DNA from: Gloeobacter violaceus PCC 7421
GTDB taxonomy: Bacteria > Cyanobacteriota > Cyanobacteriia > Gloeobacterales > Gloeobacteraceae
DNA: 64,000 nt
NCBI RefSeq assembly: GCF_000011385.1
Contig: NC_005125.1
Span: 2,604,001-2,668,000, forward strand
Reading direction: 5' to 3'
The notes under the pieces are model-generated. The model had not been told where the DNA came from. It searched no databases and saw only the letters and a list, made by a program, of their open reading frames with translations. Positions 35,564 through 44,957 of the stretch are shown piece after piece (position 1 is the stretch's first letter; every line of letters starts with the position of its first letter). Made by a program: the position numbers and the translations under genes.

Positions 35564-35570
35564 TTTGGGG

Positions 35571-36011
35571 CTAGCGGTCCACCGCCCGCTCCCCGCCCCA
35601 GCGCGCCACGATCTGATCGTCGTACTCGTCGGCGCTGAAAGCAACCGCACCCACAGCCGCTTTCAGTTCGGGCATGTCGCAGGTGGAGCCGACAATGGCG
35701 TACTCGAAGAAGATGTCGTTCTCCTCGTCGATGCCGAAGGCGCCGAAGCGCATGTCGTCGTTCTCCCGCAACAAAAAGCGCATCAGCTCGGCGCCCATCT
35801 CGACGTTGGTGACGACGTAGGAGCGGACGTTGATCACCGCATCCTCGCGCCACGGATAGACGTTCGCCACGACAAAAGCCGAGCCGAAGGAGATGCGGAT
35901 GAGCGGCTTGTCTTCGTGGACATTCACGGCTTTTTCGCCGAATATTTCGTAGACCCAGGGCAGGATCTTGTCGAAAACCTGACGTTGGGGCTCGGTTTCA
36001 AATTCCATCAT
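35571..36011 (-). CDS. YbjN-domain protein (type III secretion chaperone-like fold)
   Basis: A 146-residue protein, MEFETEPQRQVFDKILPWVYEIFG onward. It has an AVINVRSYVVTNVEMGAELMRFLLRENDDMRFG core and IDEENDIFFEYAIVGSTCD, matching YbjN/DUF1821-like cyanobacterial proteins. Two consecutive ATGs (36009-36011 and 36006-36008) are possible. It overlaps the end of the Clp-like gene by 14 bases and is the third gene of that operon. Molecular role unknown; perhaps a chaperone or adaptor. Confidence 0.78.
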   Translation of the reverse strand: MMEFETEPQRQVFDKILPWVYEIFGEKAVNVHEDKPLIRISFGSAFVVANVYPWREDAVINVRSYVVTNVEMGAELMRFLLRENDDMRFGAFGIDEENDIFFEYAIVGSTCDMPELKAAVGAVAFSADEYDDQIVARWGGERAVDR

Positions 36012-38181
36012 GGCGCTGTGGATCCTCGGGTTGATAGTCGTTGGTGCGGATGGTGCCGGCCTCGAAGCGGACAACGAGCGAGCGCACCTGCTCGCCGGGA
36101 GGCAGATATTCGATGAGGGCCGGGCTGAGGCGCTCATCGACCAACCGCTCCCAGTCGCGCGGGCCGCTGCGGGAGGTGTGTTGGTCAGCCAGCCACTGCA
36201 CCAGACTATCGTCCCAGTGCAATTCGAGCCCCTGCCGACGGTAGCGCGCCGAAAGATCCGCAAGCAGCCGTTCGCGCAGCCAGCGCTGTTGGGCGGCATC
36301 GACACCGGCCGCCGCCGCGAAGACCAGATCGCAGCGGCCGACAAAACCGGCCCCCAGCACCGCACTGGCGGATTGGATAACCCCCGGCGACTCCGAGTCC
36401 GCGGCGGGCCGCTCCCCAGCGAAGCCGAGGCTGCGTTGGGAGGCGAGCGCCACTTCGGCGGTGATCAGCACGACCGCGTCGCTCAGGTAGGCGCGCTTGC
36501 CGTGGGCATCGGTGAAAAAGCCGGATTCGAGCGCCTGGGCCAACACTTCGCGGATCTGGGGGTGGCAGGCGTGGACGTTGTCGCAGCGCAGCACGCACCA
36601 GGGCATCTGGGCGAGGCGATGGATGGGCAGGGTGTCGGCATACCCGACGTAGCCCGGCGGGGCCCCCAACAGCATGGAGAGATCCGCGGGGCTGGTGAAA
36701 CTGCCGAAGTCGATGGCGATCACCCGCTCGGCACTGCCGAAGAGCAACTCGGCCAGGGCGCCGCCGAGCGCTTCGCCCAGGGCGGCGGCCCGGTCGACCA
36801 ACAGCAGTGCGGCGTTGGGGCGGGCGGGCCGCAGATCGAGGCTGCGCAAAGTCACATTCAGGCGGCCCACCAGCGCCTGAATATCTTCTTCCACCAGCGC
36901 CACACGCCCCGGCAGCTCGCGCCTGAGGGCCGTCAGCCTCTCGGCCACAGCGACGGGCATCCCCACCATCCGCCGGGCCACCGCCGTGGCGTCGGAAAGG
37001 TCGACCGCGCCCTTGTCGCGGGCGACGGCAAAGGCGACGCACTGCTCCAGCAAATCGATGGCCTTGTCGGGAAAGCGGCGATTGGGCAGAAACTGGGCGG
37101 CAAAATCCACCAGCCAGCTTAGCGCCGCCTCCCCCACCTGCACGCCGCGCAATTGACCCAGTTCATGAGCTAGAGCCCTGAGCACCGCGAGGGTCTGCTC
37201 GGCGTTCAATTCCTGGATGCGGATGGGCTGAAAGCGCCGCTCAAGGGCGGCGTCCGGTTCGATATAGCGGCGAAATTCGTCGTCGGTGGTGGCGGCGATG
37301 CAGGCGATCTCGCCCCGGGCGAGGGCGGGCTTGAGCAGGCTTGCCACATCGTCGGTGCCGGCGCGTCCCCCCGCCCCGACGACCGAGTGCACTTCGTCGA
37401 TAAATAAGAGCACCCCATCCTGGGACGCTTCTTTGAGCAGCGCCTTGAAGCGGTTTTCCAGTTCGCCGACCACGCTCGTCCCGGCCACCAGCGTCGAAGG
37501 CTGCACGGCAAAAAGCCGCGCACCGGCCAGCACCGCCGGCACCTGGGAAGCCACCAGCCGCTGGGCGAGCCCCTCGACGATCGCTGTCTTTCCGACCCCC
37601 GCCGGTCCGACCAACAGCGGGTTGCGCTTGGTGCGGCGGCAGAGCGTCTCGATGACCAGTTGCACCTCCTCTTCGCGGCCCACAAAGGCACTGAGCTGTC
37701 CCTGCTGCGCTTCGCGGGTCAGATCGCGGCCGAAGCGCTCGAGCATGGGAGTGGGCTTGCGGGCGCGCGGCCGGTAACCGGGGGGGGCGGCCGTCGTCTC
37801 TATAGCAATCAACAAGTCTGTTTCGGCAGGCCGGTAGCCGCAGCGCGCCAGGATCACCGCCGCCATGTCCCGCTCGGAGATCCGGTTTTGGCCGCGGGCT
37901 TCGGCGTTGGCGCGGGCCAGTTCAAGTACTTCGGTGGATTCGAGGGGAGTCTCTGCGGCGCCCGGCGCCAACCGGCTCTGCCACTGCCCGGCCAGGCTTG
38001 CCGCGTCAAGGCCGCCCACCATCGTCTCGACCATTGCTCCGTGGCGTTCGAGAAGCGCCAGCAACCAGTGCGCGCCCTGCAAATGTGGCTGCCCGCTCAG
38101 CTGCTGTTTTTGCTGAGCCAGTTCTACCAGCCGCTTGGCTCCAGGCAACAGCCCGCCGCCGGTAGCCTCGCCAGATGCCAT
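35998..38181 (-). CDS. Clp/Hsp100-like double AAA+ protein with a degenerate second ATPase module
   Basis: A 727-residue protein in the ClpA/ClpB layout. An N-terminal Clp repeat-like helical domain spans residues 10-125. D1 has Walker A GPAGVGKT (192-199), Walker B LLFIDE (258-263) and arginine finger ERRF (314-317). A D1-helical domain (RRFPDKAIDLLEQ) and a short linker follow, then D2. In D2 the Walker A position reads LLLVDRAAALGEALG with no GKT (about 459-473). Walker B is VLRCDN instead of hhhhDE (530-535), although SMLLGAPPGYVGY and PQIREVLAQALESGFFTDAHG are conserved. D2 therefore probably cannot hydrolyse ATP. ATG 38181. Co-transcribed with the flavoprotein upstream and the YbjN gene downstream. 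Confidence 0.85.
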   Translation of the reverse strand: MASGEATGGGLLPGAKRLVELAQQKQQLSGQPHLQGAHWLLALLERHGAMVETMVGGLDAASLAGQWQSRLAPGAAETPLESTEVLELARANAEARGQNRISERDMAAVILARCGYRPAETDLLIAIETTAAPPGYRPRARKPTPMLERFGRDLTREAQQGQLSAFVGREEEVQLVIETLCRRTKRNPLLVGPAGVGKTAIVEGLAQRLVASQVPAVLAGARLFAVQPSTLVAGTSVVGELENRFKALLKEASQDGVLLFIDEVHSVVGAGGRAGTDDVASLLKPALARGEIACIAATTDDEFRRYIEPDAALERRFQPIRIQELNAEQTLAVLRALAHELGQLRGVQVGEAALSWLVDFAAQFLPNRRFPDKAIDLLEQCVAFAVARDKGAVDLSDATAVARRMVGMPVAVAERLTALRRELPGRVALVEEDIQALVGRLNVTLRSLDLRPARPNAALLLVDRAAALGEALGGALAELLFGSAERVIAIDFGSFTSPADLSMLLGAPPGYVGYADTLPIHRLAQMPWCVLRCDNVHACHPQIREVLAQALESGFFTDAHGKRAYLSDAVVLITAEVALASQRSLGFAGERPAADSESPGVIQSASAVLGAGFVGRCDLVFAAAAGVDAAQQRWLRERLLADLSARYRRQGLELHWDDSLVQWLADQHTSRSGPRDWERLVDERLSPALIEYLPPGEQVRSLVVRFEAGTIRTNDYQPEDPQRHDGI

Positions 38182-38234
38182 GCGTCCCTCGGGAAGCTGC
38201 GGCCCATGATACCCCAACCGCGCCGGGTCCGGCT

Positions 38235-39779
38235 CTACTCCATCAGGTCGTGGCCCGAACCGTACCGCCAGGCTTCCAACCGGCGGTTGGCCCGGTAGCG
38301 CGCCGGGGGCGGCAGGCTTTCGAGCGGGCCGTGCAGTATTGAACCCAGGCGATCGAGCGCGGTATAGCCCACCAAGTTCAGGTAATGCCCCGTCCATTCG
38401 ACCAGCGCCCCGGGCCCAAGGTGGCCCACCAGGGCAAGCACCAGACCCGGATCGACAAGGGCGACGCGCGCGAGGGTGACACTGAGCGCGTCGAGACGCA
38501 CCACATCCTGCAAAAAAGGCCGCAGCACCCCATCGCCCAACGCGTCCATCTGGGCAAAGACCGTGGCAAGCAGCCGGTTGATCCGATCGGGATTCACGTT
38601 TTGCTCGACCCCAACGCTCATCGCCTTTTGAAACAGCCAGGTCACCGCCAGATTCGGCTGGTAAGGCTGCAGCCGCTGCAGATCCCGCCCGCCCAGGCAG
38701 CCGGCGGCCAGTGCCTCCGCTGTGCCCGCCTCCAGCCGCCCGAGGTGCCTGAGCATCGCCCCGAAGCCGCCGAAACTCAGTGGCGACTGGTTGCCGGCGC
38801 TGTCGCCCACTGCCAAGATCCGATCCCACCCGGTAAGATCGAGAGCCTGGCGGTAGGACGGGAACAACCCAAACAACAACCGCCGAAAGCGCAGCCGGTC
38901 GAGCGGCGTGCCCTGGTAGGCGGGCAACAGGCGCAGATATTCCTCGAACAACTCGCCCAATCCCAAGCGCTCCGGGTGGGCGTCGAGATAGGTAAACAGG
39001 TAAGTGGTGCGCCCGTCGCGGGCCGGAAACGCCTCCCAAAGGTACTGGCAGCGGTTCAGCACCGGCGTGATCGAGGCGATCAGATCCGTTTGGTTGTCTG
39101 CAGTGAAGCCCTGGGCGCAACTGCCCACCACCAGGCAGACGCCGTCTGGGCGGGCTGCACCGCGGGCTTGGCGGACAATGGGCGAAAAATGGCCCATCGC
39201 ATCGATGAGCAACCGGCCGCTAAGGCGCTTCTCCCCTGCCGCCACAGCCACGCCGTCGGGGTGGACCGCTGCCCGCACAAAGGGGGCGTGCTCGAAAAGG
39301 GCACCGCCCGCCACCAAAAAGCGCTCCTTGAGCACCGCAAGCAAGTACACCGGATCGACACCGACATCGAGTACCCCCTGCACCGGCACCGGCGTGCCGC
39401 CCGCGATGGCGACCCGGGCACCGGCGGAGCGGCTGGCGATGGCGCTCTCCAGTTCATCGGCACTCAACAGCCCCAGCTTGACAAAGATATCCAGGTCCGG
39501 CCGCGAGACGTTCCATTCTTGAGCGCGCCCGACGAGCGCGCCACGTTCGATCAGCGCCACCCGCAGGCCCCGCCGGGCCAAGGCCGCTGCGAGCATAATG
39601 CCGAGGGTTCCTCCTGCGACAATCACATCCCAATCCACAGCGCCGAGGCGCCCGGTGCTGCGCAAAACCACCGCCTCAGCCGCCCGGGGGCCAGGGCTGC
39701 GCAGCTGCTGCCACAACCTCTCGGCGCGCTGCAGATTGTCCCGGTCCTGGATAGTCAAAATCGCTTCGCTCAGGGGCAC
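38235..39779 (-). CDS. CruA/CruP-family FAD flavoprotein (lycopene-cyclase related)
   Basis: A 514-residue flavoprotein. After a 50-residue helical N-terminus, an FAD-binding motif reads DVIVAGGTLGIMLAAALARRG, followed by RVALIERGALVGRAQEWNVSR. Later come LLIDAMGHFSPIVRQARG, RILAVGDSAGNQSPLSFGGFGAMLRHLGRL and a helical C-terminus. GGTLG, EWNxSR and SFGGFG are characteristic of the CruA/CruP lycopene cyclase family, CruP being my preference. CruA cyclises lycopene; the CruP role is less clear. GTG start at 39779. First gene of a three-gene operon, 53 bases before the Clp-like gene. Confidence 0.78.
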   Translation of the reverse strand: MPLSEAILTIQDRDNLQRAERLWQQLRSPGPRAAEAVVLRSTGRLGAVDWDVIVAGGTLGIMLAAALARRGLRVALIERGALVGRAQEWNVSRPDLDIFVKLGLLSADELESAIASRSAGARVAIAGGTPVPVQGVLDVGVDPVYLLAVLKERFLVAGGALFEHAPFVRAAVHPDGVAVAAGEKRLSGRLLIDAMGHFSPIVRQARGAARPDGVCLVVGSCAQGFTADNQTDLIASITPVLNRCQYLWEAFPARDGRTTYLFTYLDAHPERLGLGELFEEYLRLLPAYQGTPLDRLRFRRLLFGLFPSYRQALDLTGWDRILAVGDSAGNQSPLSFGGFGAMLRHLGRLEAGTAEALAAGCLGGRDLQRLQPYQPNLAVTWLFQKAMSVGVEQNVNPDRINRLLATVFAQMDALGDGVLRPFLQDVVRLDALSVTLARVALVDPGLVLALVGHLGPGALVEWTGHYLNLVGYTALDRLGSILHGPLESLPPPARYRANRRLEAWRYGSGHDLME

Positions 39780-40225
39780 CGCGGACGCTCCGGCGAGGTG
39801 GATGTGTTGATCCTAGATCAGGTGCCAGGGAAAACCCGCTGCCCATCAGGTTTTGCGCGACCTTTGAACTGCTTCACTCAGAAAACCTCCGCAGCCCAAC
39901 GGCGAGCAAGCCCCTTTGCCGCAGTCGACACGCGTCGTGCAGGCCCTATAGGAATAAACCCATCCCATCCACAAAGTCTCCCGCCTACCATGCCGCTAAG
40001 TCCGGGGGGTGTCGGGGGGCTGGCAGCCCCTCGACGCGGGGAGGTTGGAGAGCGCGAGAGGGGAACCCGAAGGGGGTTCCGCCTCTCGCTCCACAGACCG
40101 TCGTGCCAAACCAACCGCCAGGTGTCATTTGACAAAGCGTTGCATCAAAGTCTTTGGTTAACCGGCCCAATGCCGCACCGGCGGCACAGGCGATAGGATC
40201 GACACAAAACTTGATGGGGCTGGCC
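39780..40225. other. Intergenic region with one strong hairpin
   Basis: 446 bases between divergent cruP-like and DUF2358 genes. No protein gene was supported. The region holds GC-rich stretches and the inverted repeat at 40047-40092. Confidence 0.4.
40047..40092. repeat. Long interrupted inverted repeat
   Basis: GGAG-(AGCG)-CGAGAGG-GGAACCC / GGGTTCC-GCCTCTCGCTCC arms around a GAAG tetraloop-like centre. The arms pair over roughly 18 bp with small bulges. No T run. It resembles a REP-type palindromic element or a structured leader. Confidence 0.5.
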
Positions 40226-40639
40226 ATGGATATTCTAGAAATTCTCAAAGCGGACTACCAGCGCTTCCCCGAAGATCAGACCTACGCCATATACGCAAAT
40301 GACGTCTACTTCAAAGACCCGCTCAACAGCTTCCGGGGCATCGAGCGCTACCGCCGGATGATCGGCTGGATGCACCGCTGGTTCCAGCCAATCCGCCTGG
40401 AGCTGCACAGCATCGAGCGCCAGCAAACACGGATCGTCACAACCTGGACCCTTAGCTGGCAGGCCCCTTTACCCTGGAAGCCGCACATCGTCATCGACGG
40501 CTGGAGCGAGCTGGATCTCGACACCCAAGGACAGATCGCCGCACACACAGACCACTGGCGCTGCTCGCCTAACGATGTGGCCTGGCAACACCTCGGCTTT
40601 GCCGCTCGCTTGACACCACCGGCCTCGGCCTCAAAATGA
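40226..40639 (+). CDS. DUF2358 family protein
   Basis: A 137-residue protein with an NTF2-like fold pattern typical of cyanobacterial/plastid DUF2358: DILEILKADYQRFPEDQTYAIYANDVYFKDPLNSFRGIERYRRMIGWMHRWF, then LELHSIERQQTRIVTTWTLSWQAPLPWKPHIVIDGWSELDLD and HTDHWRCS. ATG 40226 is chosen for spacing from a GGGG site; ATG 40214 is an alternative. Often found near photosynthesis genes; function unknown. Just upstream of por. Confidence 0.8.
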   Translation: MDILEILKADYQRFPEDQTYAIYANDVYFKDPLNSFRGIERYRRMIGWMHRWFQPIRLELHSIERQQTRIVTTWTLSWQAPLPWKPHIVIDGWSELDLDTQGQIAAHTDHWRCSPNDVAWQHLGFAARLTPPASASK

Positions 40640-40725
40640 ATGCTGCACGTTGGGGTTCACTGGCCGCCAGGACCGGCCCACCCCGCCTGCCCCATCGCCG
40701 GGGCGCGATCGAACAAGGAGGATAG

Positions 40726-41685
<960 letters not shown>

Positions 41686-41728
41686 ATTCATCGATTGGGA
41701 ATGGGGCGAAATCCGTCGAACGCACATA

Positions 41729-41758
41729 TGGACAAGCGACCCAAATATTGTGTACAAT
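41729..41758 (+). promoter_or_regulatory. Predicted sigma70-type promoter of ssb
   Basis: TGGACA (41729-41734) and TACAAT (41753-41758) separated by 18 bases, 25 bases upstream of the ssb ATG. The inverted repeat ATTGT-GT-ACAAT (41747-41758) overlaps the -10 element. Confidence 0.45.
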
Positions 41759-41783
41759 GGTCCCATTCAGGTGGGACACGCCC

Positions 41784-42140
41784 ATGGCATTGCTCAATCA
41801 GGTCCATCTTGTCGGCCGGGCCGGCCGCGATCCCGAAGTGCGCTATTTCGAGTCCGGCAACGTGCTTTGCACAGTGACCCTGGCGGTCAACCGCATCCGG
41901 CGCAAGGGCGAACAAGAAGACCAGCCCGACTGGTCCGATCTCGAAATCTGGGGCAAGACCGCCGAGATTGCCAGTGAGTACGTGCGCAAGGGTTCGCTCA
42001 TCGGTATCAGCGGTGCCCTCGCCTTCAACCGCTGGAGTGACCGCACCACCCAGCAAGCGCGTGAGCGGCCCGTGATCAAAGTCGACCAGCTCGAACTGCT
42101 CGGTCGCGCCGCTCGTCCGGACGAACCTGAATCTTTCTAA
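41784..42140 (+). CDS. ssb: Single-stranded DNA-binding protein, tail-less
   Basis: A 118-residue OB-fold SSB: MALLNQVHLVGRAGRDPEVRYFESGNVLCTVTLAVNR, DWSDLEIWGKTAEIASEYVRKGSLIGISGALAF and VIKVDQLELLGR. ATG 41784 gives the standard SSB start. It ends shortly after the OB fold with RPDEPESF. It lacks the glycine/proline-rich linker and the DDDIPF-type tip that recruits partner proteins; that tip is instead on the next gene product, 15 bases downstream. Confidence 0.92.
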   Translation: MALLNQVHLVGRAGRDPEVRYFESGNVLCTVTLAVNRIRRKGEQEDQPDWSDLEIWGKTAEIASEYVRKGSLIGISGALAFNRWSDRTTQQARERPVIKVDQLELLGRAARPDEPESF

Positions 42141-42155
42141 TCACGAGGCCATCCT

Positions 42156-42623
42156 ATGAATACGATTGCGCTTCTGGGCACGCTGCACTCCGCCCCGCAA
42201 CTGCGCCACACCCAGGATGGCCTGGCCCAGGCCTCGGTGGTGCTGAGTTTTACGACCCTCAAAGCCGACGAAGCCGACTACACCGTCCGGGTCGTCCTCT
42301 TCGCCACCGCCGCCGAGGAGTTCCACACCAATTTCCACCAGGGGGACGCGGTGATCGTCGAGGGCCGCCTGCACAGCGAATCGCGCGCCCGCGAGGACGG
42401 CACCAAGGAGCGCCACGTCGAGGTGATCGCCCGGCGCGTCCACGCTGTGGCCATTCCCGCTGCCCCAGCCACTCCGGCTCCAGCCTCAGTCCCGCCCGCA
42501 ACAACCAAACAGCACCCCCCAGCCGCCGAACGCAAAACCGCCGCCCCGACGGCCCGCCGTCCTGCGCCTTCGGCTCGGCCCCCCGTAGCCGCCGCCGTCG
42601 CCGACGACGACATCCCTTTCTAA
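42156..42623 (+). CDS. Second SSB-like protein carrying the acidic C-terminal tip
   Basis: A 155-residue divergent SSB. The OB fold covers residues 1-95 (MNTIALLGTLHSAPQLRHTQDGLAQASVVLSF, VRVVLFATAAEEFHTNFHQGDAVIVEGRL, ERHVEVIARRVHAV). An Ala/Pro-rich linker of about 50 residues leads to the canonical tip DDDIPF. It is translated 15 bases after the first SSB. Cyanobacteria often have a second SSB, but adjacency and complementary tails suggest a mixed complex. Confidence 0.85.
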   Translation: MNTIALLGTLHSAPQLRHTQDGLAQASVVLSFTTLKADEADYTVRVVLFATAAEEFHTNFHQGDAVIVEGRLHSESRAREDGTKERHVEVIARRVHAVAIPAAPATPAPASVPPATTKQHPPAAERKTAAPTARRPAPSARPPVAAAVADDDIPF

Positions 42624-42762
42624 AACCTGCCAACCCAGCCCTTCGACCTGCCGGAGCAAGCTCTATCCCCCGATAACTTGCTCCATTTCTTGTCAAAAGA
42701 CTTGAGTCGCTACGCATAAATCTGATAGAGTCATCTCACGTTCGCGAGGCGAAATCCGACCT

Positions 42763-42939
42763 ATGGAAAGACAACCCGTCCGCATCGAGTTTTTCTTGCA
42801 CCTGCTCATTACCGGCGGTTTGCTGATGACTGGATTATTTGTGGCCCGTCAGGTGAAGCTGCTGACCCTGCCCGGTGTGGCAGCAGCCGAAGAAGTGGTC
42901 TACGACTTGCCCGAGGTGGTGGTCCGGCCAGGCCGCTAA
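42763..42939 (+). CDS. 58-residue single-span small protein
   Basis: Read directly from ATG 42763 to TAA 42937-42939. The product starts MERQPVRIEFFLHLL, has one hydrophobic segment (LLITGGLLMTGLFVA), and ends with an Asp/Glu/Val-rich tail (EEVVYDLPEVVVRPGR). A strong terminator hairpin follows 28 bases later, which supports a transcribed unit. Family not recognised; probably a small membrane protein. Confidence 0.55.
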   Translation: MERQPVRIEFFLHLLITGGLLMTGLFVARQVKLLTLPGVAAAEEVVYDLPEVVVRPGR

Positions 42940-42966
42940 CCTTCTTCAAGCGACTTCGACTGCTAT

Positions 42967-42997
42967 AAGCCCCGGGAGCAAAAGCTCCCGGGGCTTG
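42967..42997 (+). terminator. Terminator hairpin after the 58-residue gene
   Basis: AAGCCCCGGGAGC / GCTCCCGGGGCTT, 13 bp, loop AAA(A), followed by a short TTGTATT. Confidence 0.65.
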
Positions 42998-43236
42998 TAT
43001 TCGGGCACTGCCGCCGCAACCTGTTGCACCTGGCCGAGCGCCCGAAAGCAGCCGACGGCAGCCACTCACAAATAGAAATACGTAATCTTTTACAGTTTAA
43101 TGATTATTATTTCATGTTCGTTTCATATTCTTTCCTTAACACCCCGAGAATACGCTGTGGAAGCGTGCAGTGCTGTTTCGGCCCGTCTGATGTCAGGTCA
43201 GGCAGCGTTACTTGCTGACAAAATAAGGAGATACAA

Positions 43237-43833
43237 ATGCGAATTCTGCAGAGCTTACGCATCCAGCACTTGGCTGGAGCCCTGACGGTAGCGGCGGCAT
43301 TGGGACTGGCTACCCCGGCCCTTGCCGCTCCGACCGAGGCGCTGATTGGCGGCACCACCTCGGTGCAGTTGAGCAGCGACTTTTTGGGTGCCCTGACCAG
43401 CCTGGGTGTACAGGCGGGCACCCTGCGCGACGCGACGCTTAGTGAACAGGGGGTCGCGTCGTTTGCGGTCATCGGCGGCGCCATTGACCTCGGCACGATC
43501 AAAGCCGAGATTATTCACCGGGGCGGACTGTCGCTCAGTGCCGGTGGCACAGTGGTCGAACTCAGCGACTTTTCGATCTCGACGCTGGGTACCCAACCGG
43601 TGTTGACAGGGCTGGTGACTGTCAACGACGAACTGGTCGGCCGGGTGCGGCTGTTTAACCTTGGGTTGACCTCTGCACCTGCCGTCTCTGAGCAAATCGT
43701 CACCCTCAGAGATGTCCGCGTGAATTTGACCGGCGATGCTGCCGAGGCTCTCAACGGGGCCTTCGGGATCTCTGACTTCCAGGGCGGCTTCAACGTCGGC
43801 ACTGCCCGCGTGCGCACCGCCGTGCCCGAGTAA
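43237..43833 (+). CDS. Secreted protein of unknown function
   Basis: A 198-residue protein with a clear signal peptide (LAGALTVAAALGLATPALA, cleavage after Ala31). The mature part is beta-rich and Leu/Gly/Thr-rich: VQLSSDFLGALTSLGVQAGTL, GGAIDLGTIKAEIIHRGGLSLSAGGTVVELSDF, VLTGLVTVNDELVGRVRLF. It resembles a periplasmic or extracellular beta-sandwich; family not recognised. AAGGAG lies 6-8 bases before ATG 43237, and a strong terminator follows, so it is an independent gene. Confidence 0.75.
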   Translation: MRILQSLRIQHLAGALTVAAALGLATPALAAPTEALIGGTTSVQLSSDFLGALTSLGVQAGTLRDATLSEQGVASFAVIGGAIDLGTIKAEIIHRGGLSLSAGGTVVELSDFSISTLGTQPVLTGLVTVNDELVGRVRLFNLGLTSAPAVSEQIVTLRDVRVNLTGDAAEALNGAFGISDFQGGFNVGTARVRTAVPE

Positions 43834-43850
43834 CCATCCAGATGGTGAGT

Positions 43851-43882
43851 GGCGCCGGGAGGTCCGTTCCGGCGCCTTTTTT
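43851..43882 (+). terminator. Rho-independent terminator
   Basis: GGCGCCGGGA / TTCCGGCGCC stem with a 6-base loop and six T, 18 bases after the stop of the secreted protein gene. Confidence 0.85.
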
Positions 43883-44009
43883 GCCTTTGAGCACCGCTGC
43901 GACCTTGCATCGCTACTTTCAGCAGGAGGCTGCCTCCGGAAGCTGGACAATGGGGAAGCGATGCGCGCGACAGCTCTTGAGTCCATTTCAAACGGAGGCT
44001 TTGAAGAAG

Positions 44010-44957
44010 ATGACGGTTCCCGTTTCTAGTACCGCCACCGACGCCTGGCCGGCTTTGCCTTTTGCGCAGTGGCAGGATACTTACGCAACTCTGCATCTTT
44101 GGACCCAGATCGTGGGCAAGATCCGTCTGGCGCTCTCGCCCCGGCTCAATCACTGGTGGCAATCCACCCTGTACGTCACGCCACGGGGGTTGACTACCGC
44201 GTCGATTCCTTACGGTACGTTCACTTTTGAGATCGCTTTTGACTTTCTCGATCACCGTCTGCGCATCGACACCAGCGACGGTATCCACAGAACGATCCCG
44301 CTTGCCCCCCGCTCCGTGGCCGATTTTTATGCAGAGTTGCTGGAGACGCTCAAGGCCATGGGTATCGAAGTGCGCATCTGGACGATGCCCCAGGAGGTGG
44401 CCGAACCGATTCCCTTCGAGGCGGATCGCAAGCACGCGGCCTACGATCCGCAGTCCGTCCAGCGCTTCTGGCGCATTCTGGTGCAGGCCGATCGGGTCAT
44501 GAACGCTTTTCGCTCGCGATTTATCGGCAAGTCCAGCCCTGTGCATTTTTTTTGGGGCAGCTTCGATCTGGCGGTAACCCGTTTCTCCGGACGCCGTGCC
44601 CCCCAGCACCCGGGCGGGGTGCCGAACATGGCCGATTGGGTCACCCGGGAGGCCTATTCGCACGAAGTGAGCAGCTGTGGCTTCTGGCCCGGCAACGCCT
44701 CGGTGGAGGCGGTGTTTTATGCCTACGCCTACCCAAAGCCGGACGGGTTCGAGCAGTATTCGGTGCAACCGGAAGCCGCCTTTTACAGCGCCCAGATGGG
44801 CGAATTTCTCCTGCCCTACGAAGCGGTGCGCCAGGCGGACGACCCGGAAGGGACGCTTCTTGCTTTCTTGCAGAGCACCTACGAGGCTGCCGCCGATCTG
44901 GCCCAGTGGGATCGCCGCGAACTGGAGCGCTTACCGGTGGCGCAATCAACACGCTAG
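44010..44957 (+). CDS. DUF5996 family protein
   Basis: A 315-residue cytosolic protein with the DUF5996 pattern: WPALPFAQWQDTYATLHLWTQIVGKIRLAL, HWWQSTLYVTPRGLTT, VHFFWGSFDLAVTRFSGR, SHEVSSCGFWPGN and FYAYAYPKPDGF. ATG 44010 (MTVPVSS) follows a GGAG-containing leader. The family is widespread but uncharacterised. Its TAG stop overlaps the stop of the convergent glycosylase gene (CTAG). Confidence 0.85.
   Translation: MTVPVSSTATDAWPALPFAQWQDTYATLHLWTQIVGKIRLALSPRLNHWWQSTLYVTPRGLTTASIPYGTFTFEIAFDFLDHRLRIDTSDGIHRTIPLAPRSVADFYAELLETLKAMGIEVRIWTMPQEVAEPIPFEADRKHAAYDPQSVQRFWRILVQADRVMNAFRSRFIGKSSPVHFFWGSFDLAVTRFSGRRAPQHPGGVPNMADWVTREAYSHEVSSCGFWPGNASVEAVFYAYAYPKPDGFEQYSVQPEAAFYSAQMGEFLLPYEAVRQADDPEGTLLAFLQSTYEAAADLAQWDRRELERLPVAQSTR

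Noticed and set aside
38182-39120. N-terminal extension of the Clp-like frame
   Set aside because: It overlaps the flavoprotein gene antiparallel in frame use; the Clp N-domain begins cleanly at ATG 38181.
38385-40196. A 603-codon plus-strand open frame
   Set aside because: Antisense of the CruA/CruP-like gene running into the intergenic region; no family motif.
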